A stretch of DNA of 64,000 bases. Origin: Symbiodinium natans (taxonomy: Eukaryota > Sar > Dinophyceae > Suessiales > Symbiodiniaceae). Both the position numbers and the translations under genes were made by a program. The stretch covers positions 146,766 to 210,765 of the forward strand of contig CAJNDS010000902.1 of the NCBI GenBank assembly GCA_905221605.1, written 5' to 3'. The stretch's first letter is position 1. Every line of letters starts with the position of its first letter. Positions 21,423-34,400 of this stretch are shown piece after piece. Under the pieces are notes generated by a model. It was given only the letters and a program-made list of their open reading frames with translations. It ran no database searches and was not told the DNA's origin.

Positions 21423-21834
21423 AGCGTGTTTTAGGGTTCGGTGTTAGGGGCTCGCTTGATTCACCAGGGCTTCAGGGGTAAGGATTTCGGGTGGTTTTCT
21501 TTTGGGGAGGGGGGCGGGGTAAGGGAGGGCTTCGGGGGGTTCAGAGGCTCGGGTATTGGGGTTTAAAGTCATGAAGTTTCGGGTTGGGAAGTGATTAGGG
21601 CTTGCTCTCCTTACGCTGCAGATCCTAAACCCTCCAACCCCTAAACCCCGAACCCTAAACCTTAAACCCTAAAAGCCCTAAACCCCGAACCCCCAAACCC
21701 TAAATGCCAAGACTTTCCCACCTTCCTCTGCAGCGGTCCCAGTTGGCACCACTCCTGGGTCTGCAAGGCTTTGGGCGCTTCAGGGCCTAGGGCTACAGGG
21801 GCTTTCGGGCTTCGAGCTCTTGATTCTCCTAAAC

Positions 21835-22040
21835 CCTCAACCTTAAATCCTAAATCCTAAATCCTAAACCCTAAACCCTAAACCCTAAACCCTAAACCCT
21901 AAACCCTAAACCCTAAACCCTAAACCCTAAACCCTAAACCCCAAACCCCAAACCCTAAACCCTAAACCCTAAACCCTAAACCCTAAACCCTAAACCCTAA
22001 ACCCTAAACCCTAAACCCTAAACCCTAACCCTAAACCTAC
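21835..22040 (-). repeat. CCCTAAA array
   Basis: About 28 units, with leading TCCTAAA variants and two CCCCAAA. Confidence 0.95.
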
Positions 22041-22491
22041 AAAACCCTGAGAAGGCTCTCAAAGCTTTGGCACAAGCCAGCCGCAGGAAGCCCCTGCGCA
22101 AGAGTGCGCGCGTGCGCGCGTTCTGCTGTCAGGTCTGCACCCTAAACACCCATCTTTAAACCCCAAAGCTTGAGACCTGGATCCTCAGCCTTCTGTGATC
22201 CAACCCTAAACCCTAAACCCTAAACCCTAAATCCTAGACCCTAAACCCTAAACCCTAAACCCTAAACCCTAACCCTAAACCCAGAGAGATGGGACCGCTG
22301 ACAGATGATTTGGGCCGTGTTTTGTACCCCGGGAACCCTCCTCCAACCCCCTCTTTGCCCTGTCCTTCTCAAGTCAGAACATCCCCCAGCAGGCCCCCAG
22401 CCCTATGACCTACGTACCCTAAACCCTAAACCCTAAACCTCATGGCCTAAAACCCGAAAGCGTCAAAACCCTCAACCCGAAAACCTTAAAC

Positions 22492-25400
22492 CTGAAGGTC
22501 CGGGGCACGGCCGCCCTTCAGCGCCACCTTGGCCGTGACGCCGTAGGTGGCATCCTGCATTCTTCGGGGGTAGAGTTTAGGTCTTGGGGACCCTTAAAGA
22601 GAACCCGAATAGGGGCCACAACTGGGGCGCCAGGGTTATGCTTCAGAGATTTCGCCGCAAGGAATAAAAGGGAGGCTGCCGCGGCTCTCCAGAAATACTG
22701 TTGCCCCCCCCCCCCCCCCCCGAAAAACCCTAAACCTAAACCCTAAACCCTAAACCCTAAGCCCTAAACCCTAAACCCTAAACCCTAAACCCTAAACCCT
22801 AAACCCTAAACCCTGGACCCAGCCCTAACTTCTGCAAGCTGTCCTCGGCCATCGCCTCGGCCGAGGCGCCGTAGCTCTCCTTGAAAACCCCGCAAGGGAG
22901 GGGGAATGAATCTGGGAGGTGAAGTTTAGGTTTTAGGGTTTAGGGTTTAGGGTTTAGGGTTTAGGCTTTAGGGTTTAGGGTTTAGGGTTTAGTGTTTAGT
23001 AATCATTGTTGAGGTTTGTTAAGAGCTTTACGGGTTCGCAGAGTTTTTCAGGGTTTGTACGGCTTCTTGAGGGACTTTTGAGGGCTTCTCAGTCTTCGGG
23101 GTTGAGGGTCTGGAAGCCTCTAGGGCTTAAGGTTTTTTGGAGGGCCTTTGCCAAAGTGCGTAGCAATGGCGAAGACATGTGGATAGTCAAAAGAACCATC
23201 CTAAACCCTAAATCCTAAACCCTAAACCCTAGATCCTAAGCCCTAAACCCTAAATCCTAAACCCTAAACCCTAAACCCTAAACCCCAGATCCTAAGCCCT
23301 AAACCCTAAGCACTCAGGAAACAAGTTGGGGAACTTGCCTTCATGTCGGTGGTGCTGATCGCCGTGCTCTCGCCCGGCTTTAGCATCTCAGGGTTCTTAT
23401 CCTGCAGGGTTTTGGGGTTTAGGGGTTTAGGGGTTTAGGGGTTTAGGGTTTAGGGTTTAGGGTGTAGGGTGTAGGGTTTAGGGCTTGGGGCTTGAGTTTG
23501 GGATTTCAGGTTTTGGGGTCTAAGGCTTGCGGGGGTTGATTAGGATTCAGGGCTTAGGCTGTCGGGCTTCGGGGGTTGGGGCTTAAAGGGTTGGTTAGGA
23601 TGTAGGGTTTAAGGGATTGGGATCTAGGCGTTTGGTCAGACAAATCCCTAAGCTCCTAACCCGAAAAAGACATCCCTAAGCCCCTGAAACCGGGGGGGGG
23701 GATCAGGGTTTTGGTCAGAGTGTTCTTAGGGATTCTGCGTTTTTGGGTGTTGTTTAGGGCTTTGGGTATAGGATTCAGATTTAAGATTTAAAGGTTTGAG
23801 TGGGTTAAGGGGGTGTGGGGGTTCCTTCCGGCTTTGCGGCGTTGGAGGCGGGCGGTGGGCGTCAGAACCTTTGGGGTTGTGGGGCTGGGGGCTTATGAGG
23901 CTGTACCCTAGACCCTCAGCACGAAACCCTACATAAACCCCGTTAAGCTTGAAACACAATTAGCCCCCCAGACCCAAGAACTTGAGACGCCTTGCCTTTT
24001 CAAACACCCCGAAGCCTAAACGCACAGGTCCTCGGGAAGGTTCTTGTAGATGAACTGATCCTCAGTGGAGTTGCGGGCTGAAACTGTCCAGGTGTAGGGC
24101 TCAGCGAAGGCAAAGGGGGCCCTTGAGCTCTTTAAGCTTCGGGCCTCTAGCCCGGGGTTCCCTGAACCACGTTTGGCTGAAAGTAAGCTTCCGACATAGG
24201 GAAACCCCCAGTTACCACATCTCCACATTATGGCTGAGCTTTTAAGCTTCTTAGCACCCACCCCGGCTAGGAAACCAAGAAAAAAAACTGGGCTGGGTTT
24301 GGGTCTGGGTTGGGTTTCGGAGGGGGGGAGGGGGTTGAGTGTCGGGGTTGATGGTGGGGCTTTAGGGTTCAGGGTTTAGGGTTTAGGCTTTAGGGTTTGG
24401 GGTTTAGGGTTTAGAGTTTAGGGTTTAGGGTCTAGGGTCTAGGGTCTAGGGTCTAGGGTCTAGGGTCTAGGGTCTAGGGTCTAGGGTCTAGGGTCTAGGT
24501 TCTAGGGTCTAGGGTCTAGGGTCTAGGGTCTAGGGTCTAGGGTCTAGGGTCTAGGGTCTAGGGTCTAGGGTCTAGGGTCTAGGGTCTAGGGTCTAGGGTC
24601 TAGGGTCTAGGGTTTAGGGTTTAGGGTTTAGGGTTTAGGGTTTAGGGTTTAGGGTTTAGGGTTTAGGGTTTAGGGTTTAGGGTTTAGGGTTTAGGTGCCC
24701 AGCCCCTCCCTGGGTTCCGCCTTGTGGTACTTCATCTCCTTCGACCACATGTACTGTGCCTCAGCTCGCAGCGCAAGAACAAGCCGAGCCAAGAAAACCT
24801 CCAGACTGCACTAGAAACCCTGAGTCCTACACCCTACAGCCCCCAAACCCCAAAACCCCTCAACCACCCCCAACACCCCCAAAAGCCTAAACCTTAACCC
24901 CCCCCCCCCAAAAAAAAAAAAAAAAAAACACCCGCCGGAAATACCCTAACCCTAAACCCTAAACCCTAAACCCTGGTTGCGGCTCAGAGCCTGGTAGTAG
25001 TCATCCTCGTGCTCGAGCATCTGCATCTCAGATCTGCAGGGCATACCCAGGTAGACACCTCGGACTTCAGCTGCTGAGGGGTCTTGGCTCTCAGGGTTTA
25101 AGGTTTAGGGCTTGGGGCGTAGGGTTAAGGGTTTAGGGTTTAGGGTTTAGGGTTTAGGGTTTAGGGTTTAGGGCTAGTAGAGTAAGATAGGGGCCTGAAA
25201 AACTAGAATGGGGTTTTGGGGGATAATGGAGTATGACGATATAGGGACTATGAGGGGATACTCTTAGTAATTATTCCGACCACTGTATTTACTAAGAAGT
25301 ACCACGGCTTCCTTACTATCACAACTGGTTTTACAACAACCCAGACTCCACGTCTTCCACGATTGAACCCTAAACCCATCCGGACTCCATGAAAGCCCAG

Positions 25401-28400
25401 TCGCGCATCCAGACCGACAGCGGGAATACGATCCTCTTCGGGCGATGCGGCGGAGCTATACCACTTACTTTGCAAAACGCTCAGGCATGTCAGACAACAC
25501 ATAGCAGCTGGCTGCATCCGCGTAGGGGCTTGCAAACTAAGCTCGTCTGACCCTAAACCCTAAGCGCACGCAACCTCACCTGAAACCCTTTGCGACCACG
25601 AGGCGAGAAGATGGTCGAGATGACGATGCAAATAATGAACTGGGACAGCACCTCAGTCAGGCGACGTGAGGCACAGATGCACATGATGGCGGCTCGATGT
25701 CAGATGTGCCCCGTAAGACTATGAGCGTTGGCGCCGACAGCTGCGGAATGTTTGCAGCAATATGAACCGAAGATAACCGAAGCCACATCCCACCCAAGAT
25801 GCCCCCAAGAGACCTATACAACTCCTCAACCTCTATGCCCGAAGCGATCTGCTTAAGATCCCAAAACCATGAAAGCTCCAGGCTCCCAGGCTCCCAAGAC
25901 TTCGGAAAAGCCGGCCCACAACTCCGAACTAAGCACAAAACGAACAACACATGACACACAAACCCCACCCACACTCCGAAGCAACCCCGAAAACTCAGGG
26001 GAGGTGGGGGTGAGAAAACGGCCGGCGCTCCCGCGGAGATCCGGAGGAAGAGAGATTGCGGCTCTGAGGCGGCGACGAGATTCTGACACGGGCGCGCAGG
26101 GTCGAGGGCTCCGGGATGTTTCGGTTTATATATGGTGAGTTCTCAAAAATCATGGTCCCTTTTCGGGGTACCCTAGATATATCAGGGGCCGCCTTATAAT
26201 CGTAACCGCCATAATTTAGGGAAGTAACCCATATTGTAGGGTTTATGGTTGAGGGATGCTTTTGGTCTCGGGTTTAAGGATTCAGAGCGAGGAAGGTTTT
26301 GGGTTGTGGGGTTCAGAGTTGGTTACACTCTGCCAGCTGCGCAGAGTCGACCAGTAACTGGATAGTCACATGTACATCCACTTACGAGCAACCACCCAGA
26401 AATGGCAGATAGCAGCTAGTCACTTTCCCGGCTCGTGTGGCTTGGTGGGATTTTGAAGGCTTTCGGATTTTTGGCGTGGTGCCGTGCTTCGCTGCGTTAG
26501 AGACTAGGGGCTCTTGACATGAAATCTTATCTAATAGAGGGGTCGGAATGATTTCCAACAACATTCCCGTCTGGTCCCTTCGTAAATATACGACAATAGC
26601 CGCCACAACCTTTTCTAATTATCATGCCCCGATATTAGCTTTTACAGGGCGTGCTTGGATGCTTCTCTGCTTGAACTGCCATTTCGCATTTCCCAAAACC
26701 CTTATTAAACCTTAAACCCTACACCTTAGATGCGACACCCTGAAAGCCGCTGCCTTGTCAGCGTACGACGGCGTGACAAAGATGAAGAAGGACACCGAGT
26801 AGAAGATGGGCCCAACCCATTTCACGAACCTGCGCGCCCGCTGGGGATGTTTAGGGTTTAGGGTTTCGGGCTTGGGGCTTAGGGCTTAGGGTTTAGGGTT
26901 TAGGGTTTAGGCTTTCGGGTTTAGGGTTTAGGGTTTAGGGCTTAGGGTTTTGGATTTAGGGTTTAGGGTTTAGGGCTTAGGGTTTTGGATTTAGGGTTTA
27001 GGGTTTAGGCTTTAGGGTTCAGTCCTTAATTGGGACCATCATAGGGGGTACCATGATCCCCATTAAGGATTGTTAGTAGAAGGGAGAACATCCCAAGCGC
27101 CCGCATGGGCAACTCCCCTTTCAGAGTCGACGCCTGCGAAACTGGGTGCTGACATGCTTAAGGTGCTTGAATTAAGCTCCTTAATGTCCATACTAGAGCT
27201 ACTGTACTGTTAGCTCCGGAAGCCTCATATGGTCTATAGCTGTATAGCTCATTCTTTGGAGTTTCTTAAAGCAAGAACCCGGTAAGGCAAGTACCCCTAA
27301 ACCCTAAACCCTGAACATGAGCCTGTTAAGGGGTTTTTAGAGCATTCAGGATGCTTAGAAGGATTTAGGGTCTAGGGTTTAGGGTTGAGGGTTTAGGGTT
27401 TAGGGTCTGGGGTCTAGGGTCTAGGGTCTATGCGTCTATGGGTCTATGGGTCTCAGGGAGTGATTGACGATTTCCGCTGCAAGAGGAAAGCAACGGCGGG
27501 CGGAAATACTCAGCAAACAATACCTGAGGGTTTATAGGGTTTGGGGTTTGGGGTTTTGTTTAGGGTTTAGGGTTTAGGGTCTAGGGCTGTCCAAGCATGA
27601 CCTCTCGTCCCAACCAATGGTGAAAAAGAGTGCCCTTTTTGGCCCCAAGGCCCACAAAAGGGAGTAAGGGCACTACTGGGCGTCCTAGTGAAGCATCGCT
27701 GGCCCTGAACTGACATTCCCCCCCATCCGACCTCACGAAGAAGTTGGCAATGTCGGCACTCAAAGGCTTGACCGGCCTTTCGGAACAGCTAGCAAATTTA
27801 TCCTCGCAGTCAAAACGTGAACTTCTGCAGTAAAACCCCTTTGAGCACTTGCGCCCACCTGCAGTACCAGGTCAGGAGGAGGTACTTGTCCACCCAGTAC
27901 TGCATGCCTCAGCACTTCGAGGGGTCCGAACTGCCAAGGCTTCCCCCAGAAAAGCTCGCCCCGTTCTTCGGCGATTCTGGGGGTTGATCCTATTCTGCTT
28001 GAGATCTAAAAGGGGTACCCCTATTTTGGGAAATACCCATCTGAGCGCCTAGCACAAGCCAACCATGCCCACCAGGGAAATCAAGGGCAAGACGGGCGAG
28101 TAGAGCCTGGCAGCCGTTCAAGTTCGGCACAGGTCTTAACTAAGGCTTGGAAATTGGACTGAAAAGGAAGCCTCTCAGAATTGAACTCTACCCCTAAATC
28201 GGGGTTCCGGGGCTTCAGGTCCCCCCCTCAAGGGGGACGCGCTGAGGGCTTGGCAGACAGCACAAGAAGGTCTTCAAGGCATTGGCATATCTCCTGCGCA
28301 AGGAGCGTGGTTCGGGGTTTAGGGTTTAAGGCTTAGGGTTTCGGGTTGAGGGTTGTTCATTCTCAGCCCCGCGATTCGGGACCCCCTACAAAGCCCCAAA

Positions 28401-31400
28401 TCCTAAACCTCAAGCCGCCTGTAATGTGCGCTTTTGACATGAGTGAAAAAGCCATCAACGGCCCGGACAAGGAAGAGGAACCTCAAGATTTCAGGCAGAG
28501 CTTCTCTTTGCGAGTGCTCGAAACACTGTCTTACCCTAAACCCTAAACCCTAAACCCTAAACCCTAAACCCTCTTTATTGCCAGTGTCTTTGACATCACG
28601 CCTGGTGGCGTTCATCGCCGAAGGAGCCCAGGCCTGCGCCAAAGGCTGTGGTGGCAGAAAGAGACTAGGATGGCCCTTCAAACCCTCTGAAAAATATTCC
28701 TAAACATGGTCCTCTTCAACCCAATAAGAGAAAATATAAAATATCCCAAGGGCCTACCTAGGAGAGGGCTAAGAGGCACAAGTTACACACGTACCGCGAA
28801 ACCTTCAGCACGTCAAGAAGGGCAACCCTAAACCGGGGGTTTCCGAGATGCCTACTATTTGGGGGTCTATATTAGGGGTCCCTTAATTTTCGTAAACCCC
28901 CCAACCCTAGATCCGAAAGTGGATCCCAAACCTGCCCTCACCCCTTTAAGCAGCCCTACACCCACCGGGTCTGGCGGGGGGTTCGGCGTGGGCTCTGAGG
29001 TTTAGGGAGTCGAGGGTCTAAGGGGCCAGCTCATCAGCATCATCAGCATCATCAGCAGCAGCAGAACCCTCAACCCCTAAAACCCCCCAAAGCCATAACC
29101 CCCCCCCCCCCCTCCAAAAACAACAAAAAAAACAGCCCTTATACAACTCTTGAAACCCCAAACCCGAAACCCGTCGAAACTCCCATACACCCCTGGCTTT
29201 CGGGTTTGGGGGTTAGGGGGGAGTGGAGACTCGCGGCTTGCAGAGCTCACTCGACTCAGAGGTGCGGGCAAGACGACTTCTGCTAGTTTAGGGTTTAGGG
29301 TTTAGGGTTTAGGGTTTAGGGTTTCGGGTTTAGGGTTTAGGGGGTTTAGGAGATTTAGGGTTGGGGGTTTCAGGTTTAGGGGTTGGGAAAGGGTTTCGGC
29401 ATTGAGGGTTCAGGGCTTAAGGGCCTTAGGGGTTTCTGGGGCTTGATCAGGGTTTAGGGTTCAGGGCGTTTTCGTTTTAGGGGTTTAGGGTCTCAGGGTT
29501 TGTCCTAAACCCTAGACACCAAACCCTTAACCCTAAACCCATAAACCCCTAACCCCTGAACTCGAAACCCCTGAAACCCGACTCATTCGGATAAGGCCGT
29601 CTCTAAGTCCTTACACCGGACGGAGAGCACGCAAGGTCCTCCCTAAACCCAAGCTCGACTCAGAGCCAACTTCAAGGATCACGGGTACCCTAAACCCTAA
29701 ACCCTAAACTCTAAACCCTCAACCCTAAACCCGAAACCCTAAACCGCTATAACTACGGTTATAAGGAAGGTAGCCTATACTGCACGCTTAACTAAGGTAC
29801 TTGTAGCCCTACTTATAACTTCCCGTGAGCCTTTAAGGGGGCCATCCCTGCCCTTAAGCCCCGGGTTTTTTCCTGAATATAGTCCTCTTAAACCCTAAAC
29901 CCTAAACCGTAAACCCTAAACCCTAAACCCTAAAAAAGAAAATATCCCACGGGCCATCCCTACTCAAAGGCCTTCTTGAAGATCTCGATCTGCATCTTGA
30001 CTTCTTTCAGCTCCTGACAGGTCCGGGGCATTGGCCTTGTCTTTAGGGTTTAGGGTTTAGCGGTTTATTGTATAGGGTTTAGGGTTTAAGGTTTAGGGTT
30101 TAGGGTTTAGGGTTTAGGGTTTAGGGTTTAGGGTTTAGGGTTTAGGGTTTAGGGTCATGGATAGCCGTAAGGTTCTCAAATTCAGCTGCCCGGTAAGTCT
30201 TGGGTTGATTGGCCCAAGCCCTTGGGCTTACGAGGATTTTAAGGGATTCTTGGCTTAGAGCGCAGGCCCCTGAGCCCTAAATTCCTAAACCCTAAACTCT
30301 TAAACCCTAAACACCCGTAACCCTATACTAAACCCTAAAACATAAACCCTAAAACCAAAAAAAACAAGAAAAATGATAAGAAAAGAAAGGACAGCTCGCC
30401 TTCATCTGCTCCGGATCCTTGGGATTTGGCCCACGCCTGGACGGAGGCACCCGTTTTTCTGAGCCCTAAACCGAAGATTCCCACCTCTACACGCGTTCCC
30501 CTGAGCCCTAAACCCAAGATCCCACCTCCACAAGGGCGGATAGTAGCCCTAAACCCTAAACCCTGAACCCTAAACCTTGGGTCTTCACAAGCGTCCTGGA
30601 ATAAAACACACTATGAGCACTGTGTTTGTTGCTTCTAAACCTCTCGGGGTTTGGGGAGGGATAAGTTTAGGGTTTAGGGCTAAACAAGGATCACTCGTGG
30701 ATTCTGGCTCCCATATCACCAGACCAGGGCCCGTTAAATTCCCCAAACCCGAAATCCTAGGATCACTTTTGGGGGGTCCCCTGTACAGTGCAGCACCTAG
30801 AAAAGAAGGCGTTCATACAATGTCGTCCCACGGCACGTGCAGGTGACCCCTGTATATAAACAGCTGCTGTTTTGTATGCATTAACAGGGGCATGCCGAGC
30901 CGCATGAGCACTTGATTCATGTACTCCAGCTTGTCCTGCGCATTTGCATGGCCACGCACATGATTTCGATTGCTCTTCTAAGCCCTTCATCTTGCAAAAA
31001 AACCGAAGCTCGGCTTGCCAACACCAGGTTACCCTTGAAACAGGACGTGCCCTCCATCCCAAGCAAGCGTGAGCCCTGAACTCTGGACCATCACCCTCGC
31101 AACCGGCACGTAGCAAGTCGAACCCTAGACGCTAAGTCTTAAACCCTAAACCCTGAACCCTAAACCCGGAACCCTAAACCCGGAACCCTCAACCCTGAAA
31201 CGCCAAACCCTGAACCCTGAACCCTAAACCCTAAAGCCTGGAACCCTAAACCCTGAACCCTAAACCCTAAACCCTGAAACCCTCAGCCCTCATCGAGGTC
31301 CGCGGCTCCTCAGTGAGCTGCCCGCGCTTCATGCCGCGCATCTTATAGCCTCAGCCCACTGCAGAGCTGAGGCTTCAGGCACTCAGGGAGGCTGTGAGGG

Positions 31401-34400
31401 TTTAGGGTTTAGGGTTTAGGGTTTAGGGTTTAGGGTTTAGGGTTTAGGGTTTTGGGTTCAGGGTTCAGGGCTCAGGGTTCAGGGTTTCACGGTTGTGTAG
31501 GGTCTTGGGCCTTACAGGGTTTGCGGTTTAGGGTTTAAGGTTAACAGGGTTCAGGATTTTAAGGGTTGCAGGCTTTAGGGGTTGAAGATTTTACAATTTG
31601 GGATTTGTAGGGTTTAAGGTTTACAAGGGGGGGGGGTGGGCAGGGTTTTGGGGTTGAGGATTTTACAGCTTTGGGATTCGTAGGGTTTAATTTAAGGTGT
31701 AGAAAGGCTTCTCATTCAGGCCTTTGGGGGTTGATCCAAAAACATTGACCACCCCAAACGGTAAGACCGCAAACGATAAGGAGATCCACTACTAAACATG
31801 GAAAAAAAGAAAAACATGATCCGCTTGTAAAGAAAACGCCCAGAATTGATCTCAACTCCCGCTGAGGGAGCTTAGACGCCTCTACACACTAAACCCTTAA
31901 ACCCTAAACCCTAAAACCCTAGACCCTAAGCTCCCGGCCCAGGTCCATGTACGGGACCAGGGGGGGCACGATGGCGTTGATCAACAGCATGGTAAAGGCT
32001 CCGTTGACCAGGCCTCATCAGATTTAGGGTTTAGGGTTTTGGGTTTAGGGTTTAGGGTTTAGGGTGAAGGCTCCGTTGACCAGGCCTCTTCATATTCTTC
32101 TGGGCACCTAGCTAGCTTATTCTATGCTGAGGGTTTAGGGCACCTAGCTAGCTTATTCTATGCTGAGGGTTTAGGACACGCACACACACATGCATACACA
32201 GACGTGCATACATACGTACGAGTACATACATGTTGCCACTTCAACTCAGTGACGTGATGTTCCACAAACGAGAGAAAGATAGATGCCTGTACATATGTAT
32301 ACATAGTAAGGGACCGAGACAGGCTCGAAGATGAATGTTCAAAATGGGCATCCATGCAGCCTAGTCTGGTGCATCTTCACAACGACAGCAACCATTCATT
32401 GCGCAAAATGGGAAATGGACGACAGGCATGATTACATCACTTCCGCACAAAGACATGGAGATGGCCGGATTCCCCTCAACCGTAGTTGCGTGGGGCATAT
32501 TCCAACACTGAGTACTTTACATGACAACAGCGAGCATGGCACCATACGCAGTATGAAGACATCACATCATTCGTCTTGCGGGCATGTGGTAGCTTTGTTT
32601 GATTCTGGCGCAGTGGCACGATCTGACCCGATGTCTTGAGAAGCGGAAGAAGAAGAGAGGGCAAAATTCAGAAGTGTCATCATCGCCATTATCATCGCTG
32701 GGGTTTGGGCACGGACCGTGCAGAGATTGTTTCGGTCTCAATTGCCGTGACAGCAATCGTCGTCGAACAAACAACAGTACTTGCCTGCCAGCGTGCCATG
32801 GCGAAGCAGCGTACAAAACGTTATGATGCCATGGCAAGTACAGATCAGCTTTCGACTCATCCATGTCGCTCATGGCATAGCTTCGTTGCACCGGGTCGCC
32901 ATCAACCGGAGACACGACTGCAGCATCAACTGGAAGAGTTGCTGTCGCATACACGTGTGTGTGCGTGTGCGTGCGCGTGTGCGTGTATGTGCACATACAC
33001 TGCCCCTTGACTTAACCCCCAAGCCCTGACGCTGACATTCAAGTCAGGGTTTCGGGCTTCGGGCTTCGGGTTCAGGTTCTTGGGCTTCGCCTCCATCCTG
33101 GTACCACTCTTTCGGCTGTGAGTACATGAAGTAGAGGACGCCCGCCGTGTTCACCACCCTGGGCACGCAAGGCTGCTTCTGAGATGCACGTCGAGGGCTT
33201 CTTCAAAGCCCAAACCCTGCAACCAAGAAAACCCTAGGTGCTTCGGCTGCCGGAGTTCAGGGTTTAGGGTTTAAGGTTTAGGGTTTAGGGGGTTTAGGGC
33301 CCTGTAGGGTCCGGAGCTTGAAATGTGTGATACGACTACACCCCAAGATAGCTACCTACAAGCAAACTGTCGAATGGGCCCCTAAACCCTAAACTCTAAA
33401 CCCTAAACCCTGAACCCCGAACCCCAAACCCCAAACCCAGCACCGATGTTCTCACCCAGGCCAGGGGCATACCGACCGACATCTTCGCAGCTTGCGAGAA
33501 CTCTTGCTCTGTGAGTGTGTCGTGGTACTCCTGGCAAGACGAAGGGTCTTCTTACTTGCGGTGGCTTAAGATTCCTCGGATTTCGGGTTGGGGGGGGGTC
33601 TTCCTTCCAAGCTGAAACTTCGGTGAAGCTTCTAAACCCTAAATCCTAAACCCTAAACCCTCCAAACCTGAGGTACTTCGAAAGTCGATCGATGTCCCTG
33701 GAGTCCAACGTCGCAACTCGCGATGCACTCCCCCACTGAGCCCAAACCTGAAGCCTCCGGACCCTACTTGAAGGTTCATGGCTAGCTATGCGTAGGGTTC
33801 AAAGTACCTTAACTAAAGTTATAATATAGGCTGCCTTACCACATGACCCTTCAAGTACAAGAAGGATTCCCCAGGATCAGCCTCACCACCCACCCCGCCT
33901 TGTCTCCCAAATACCGGGCAGCGGCCATCAGCAAGCCGTTGACGATCTCAATGCAAACAGGGTTTCGGGTGTAGGGTTCAGGGTTTAGGGTTTAGGGTTT
34001 AGGGTTTAGGGTTCAGGGTGTAGGGTTTAGGGTTTAGGGTTTAGGGTTTAGGGTTTAGGGTTTAGGGTTTAGGGTTTGGGGTGTAGGGTCTGAGTTTAGG
34101 GGGTAAGAGAAGACTCGAGGTCGCTTAGGGGTTCAGTGGAAAGAAAGTGCACTCGGATCAGGTGCTGTTGCCACAGCGGACTTTCACAGGACAACGACGA
34201 ACTCACAACTGCTTCTGCCCTAAACCCTAAACCCTAAACCCCAAACCCTAAACCCTAGACCCTAAACCCTAAACCCTAAACCCTAAACCCTAAACCCCAC
34301 AACAGAATCAGTTCTGCTGCAGGCAAGCGTCGGCAACCACGAAGGCTGGCAGCATTGACAGCCACAGTCCGGCACCTGTCGCCAAACCAACCCTGGGCTC

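Noticed and set aside
32562-33010. 144-aa minus and 124-aa plus ORFs
   Set aside because: Overlapping frames on opposite strands with no motifs; part of each is a CA/TG run.
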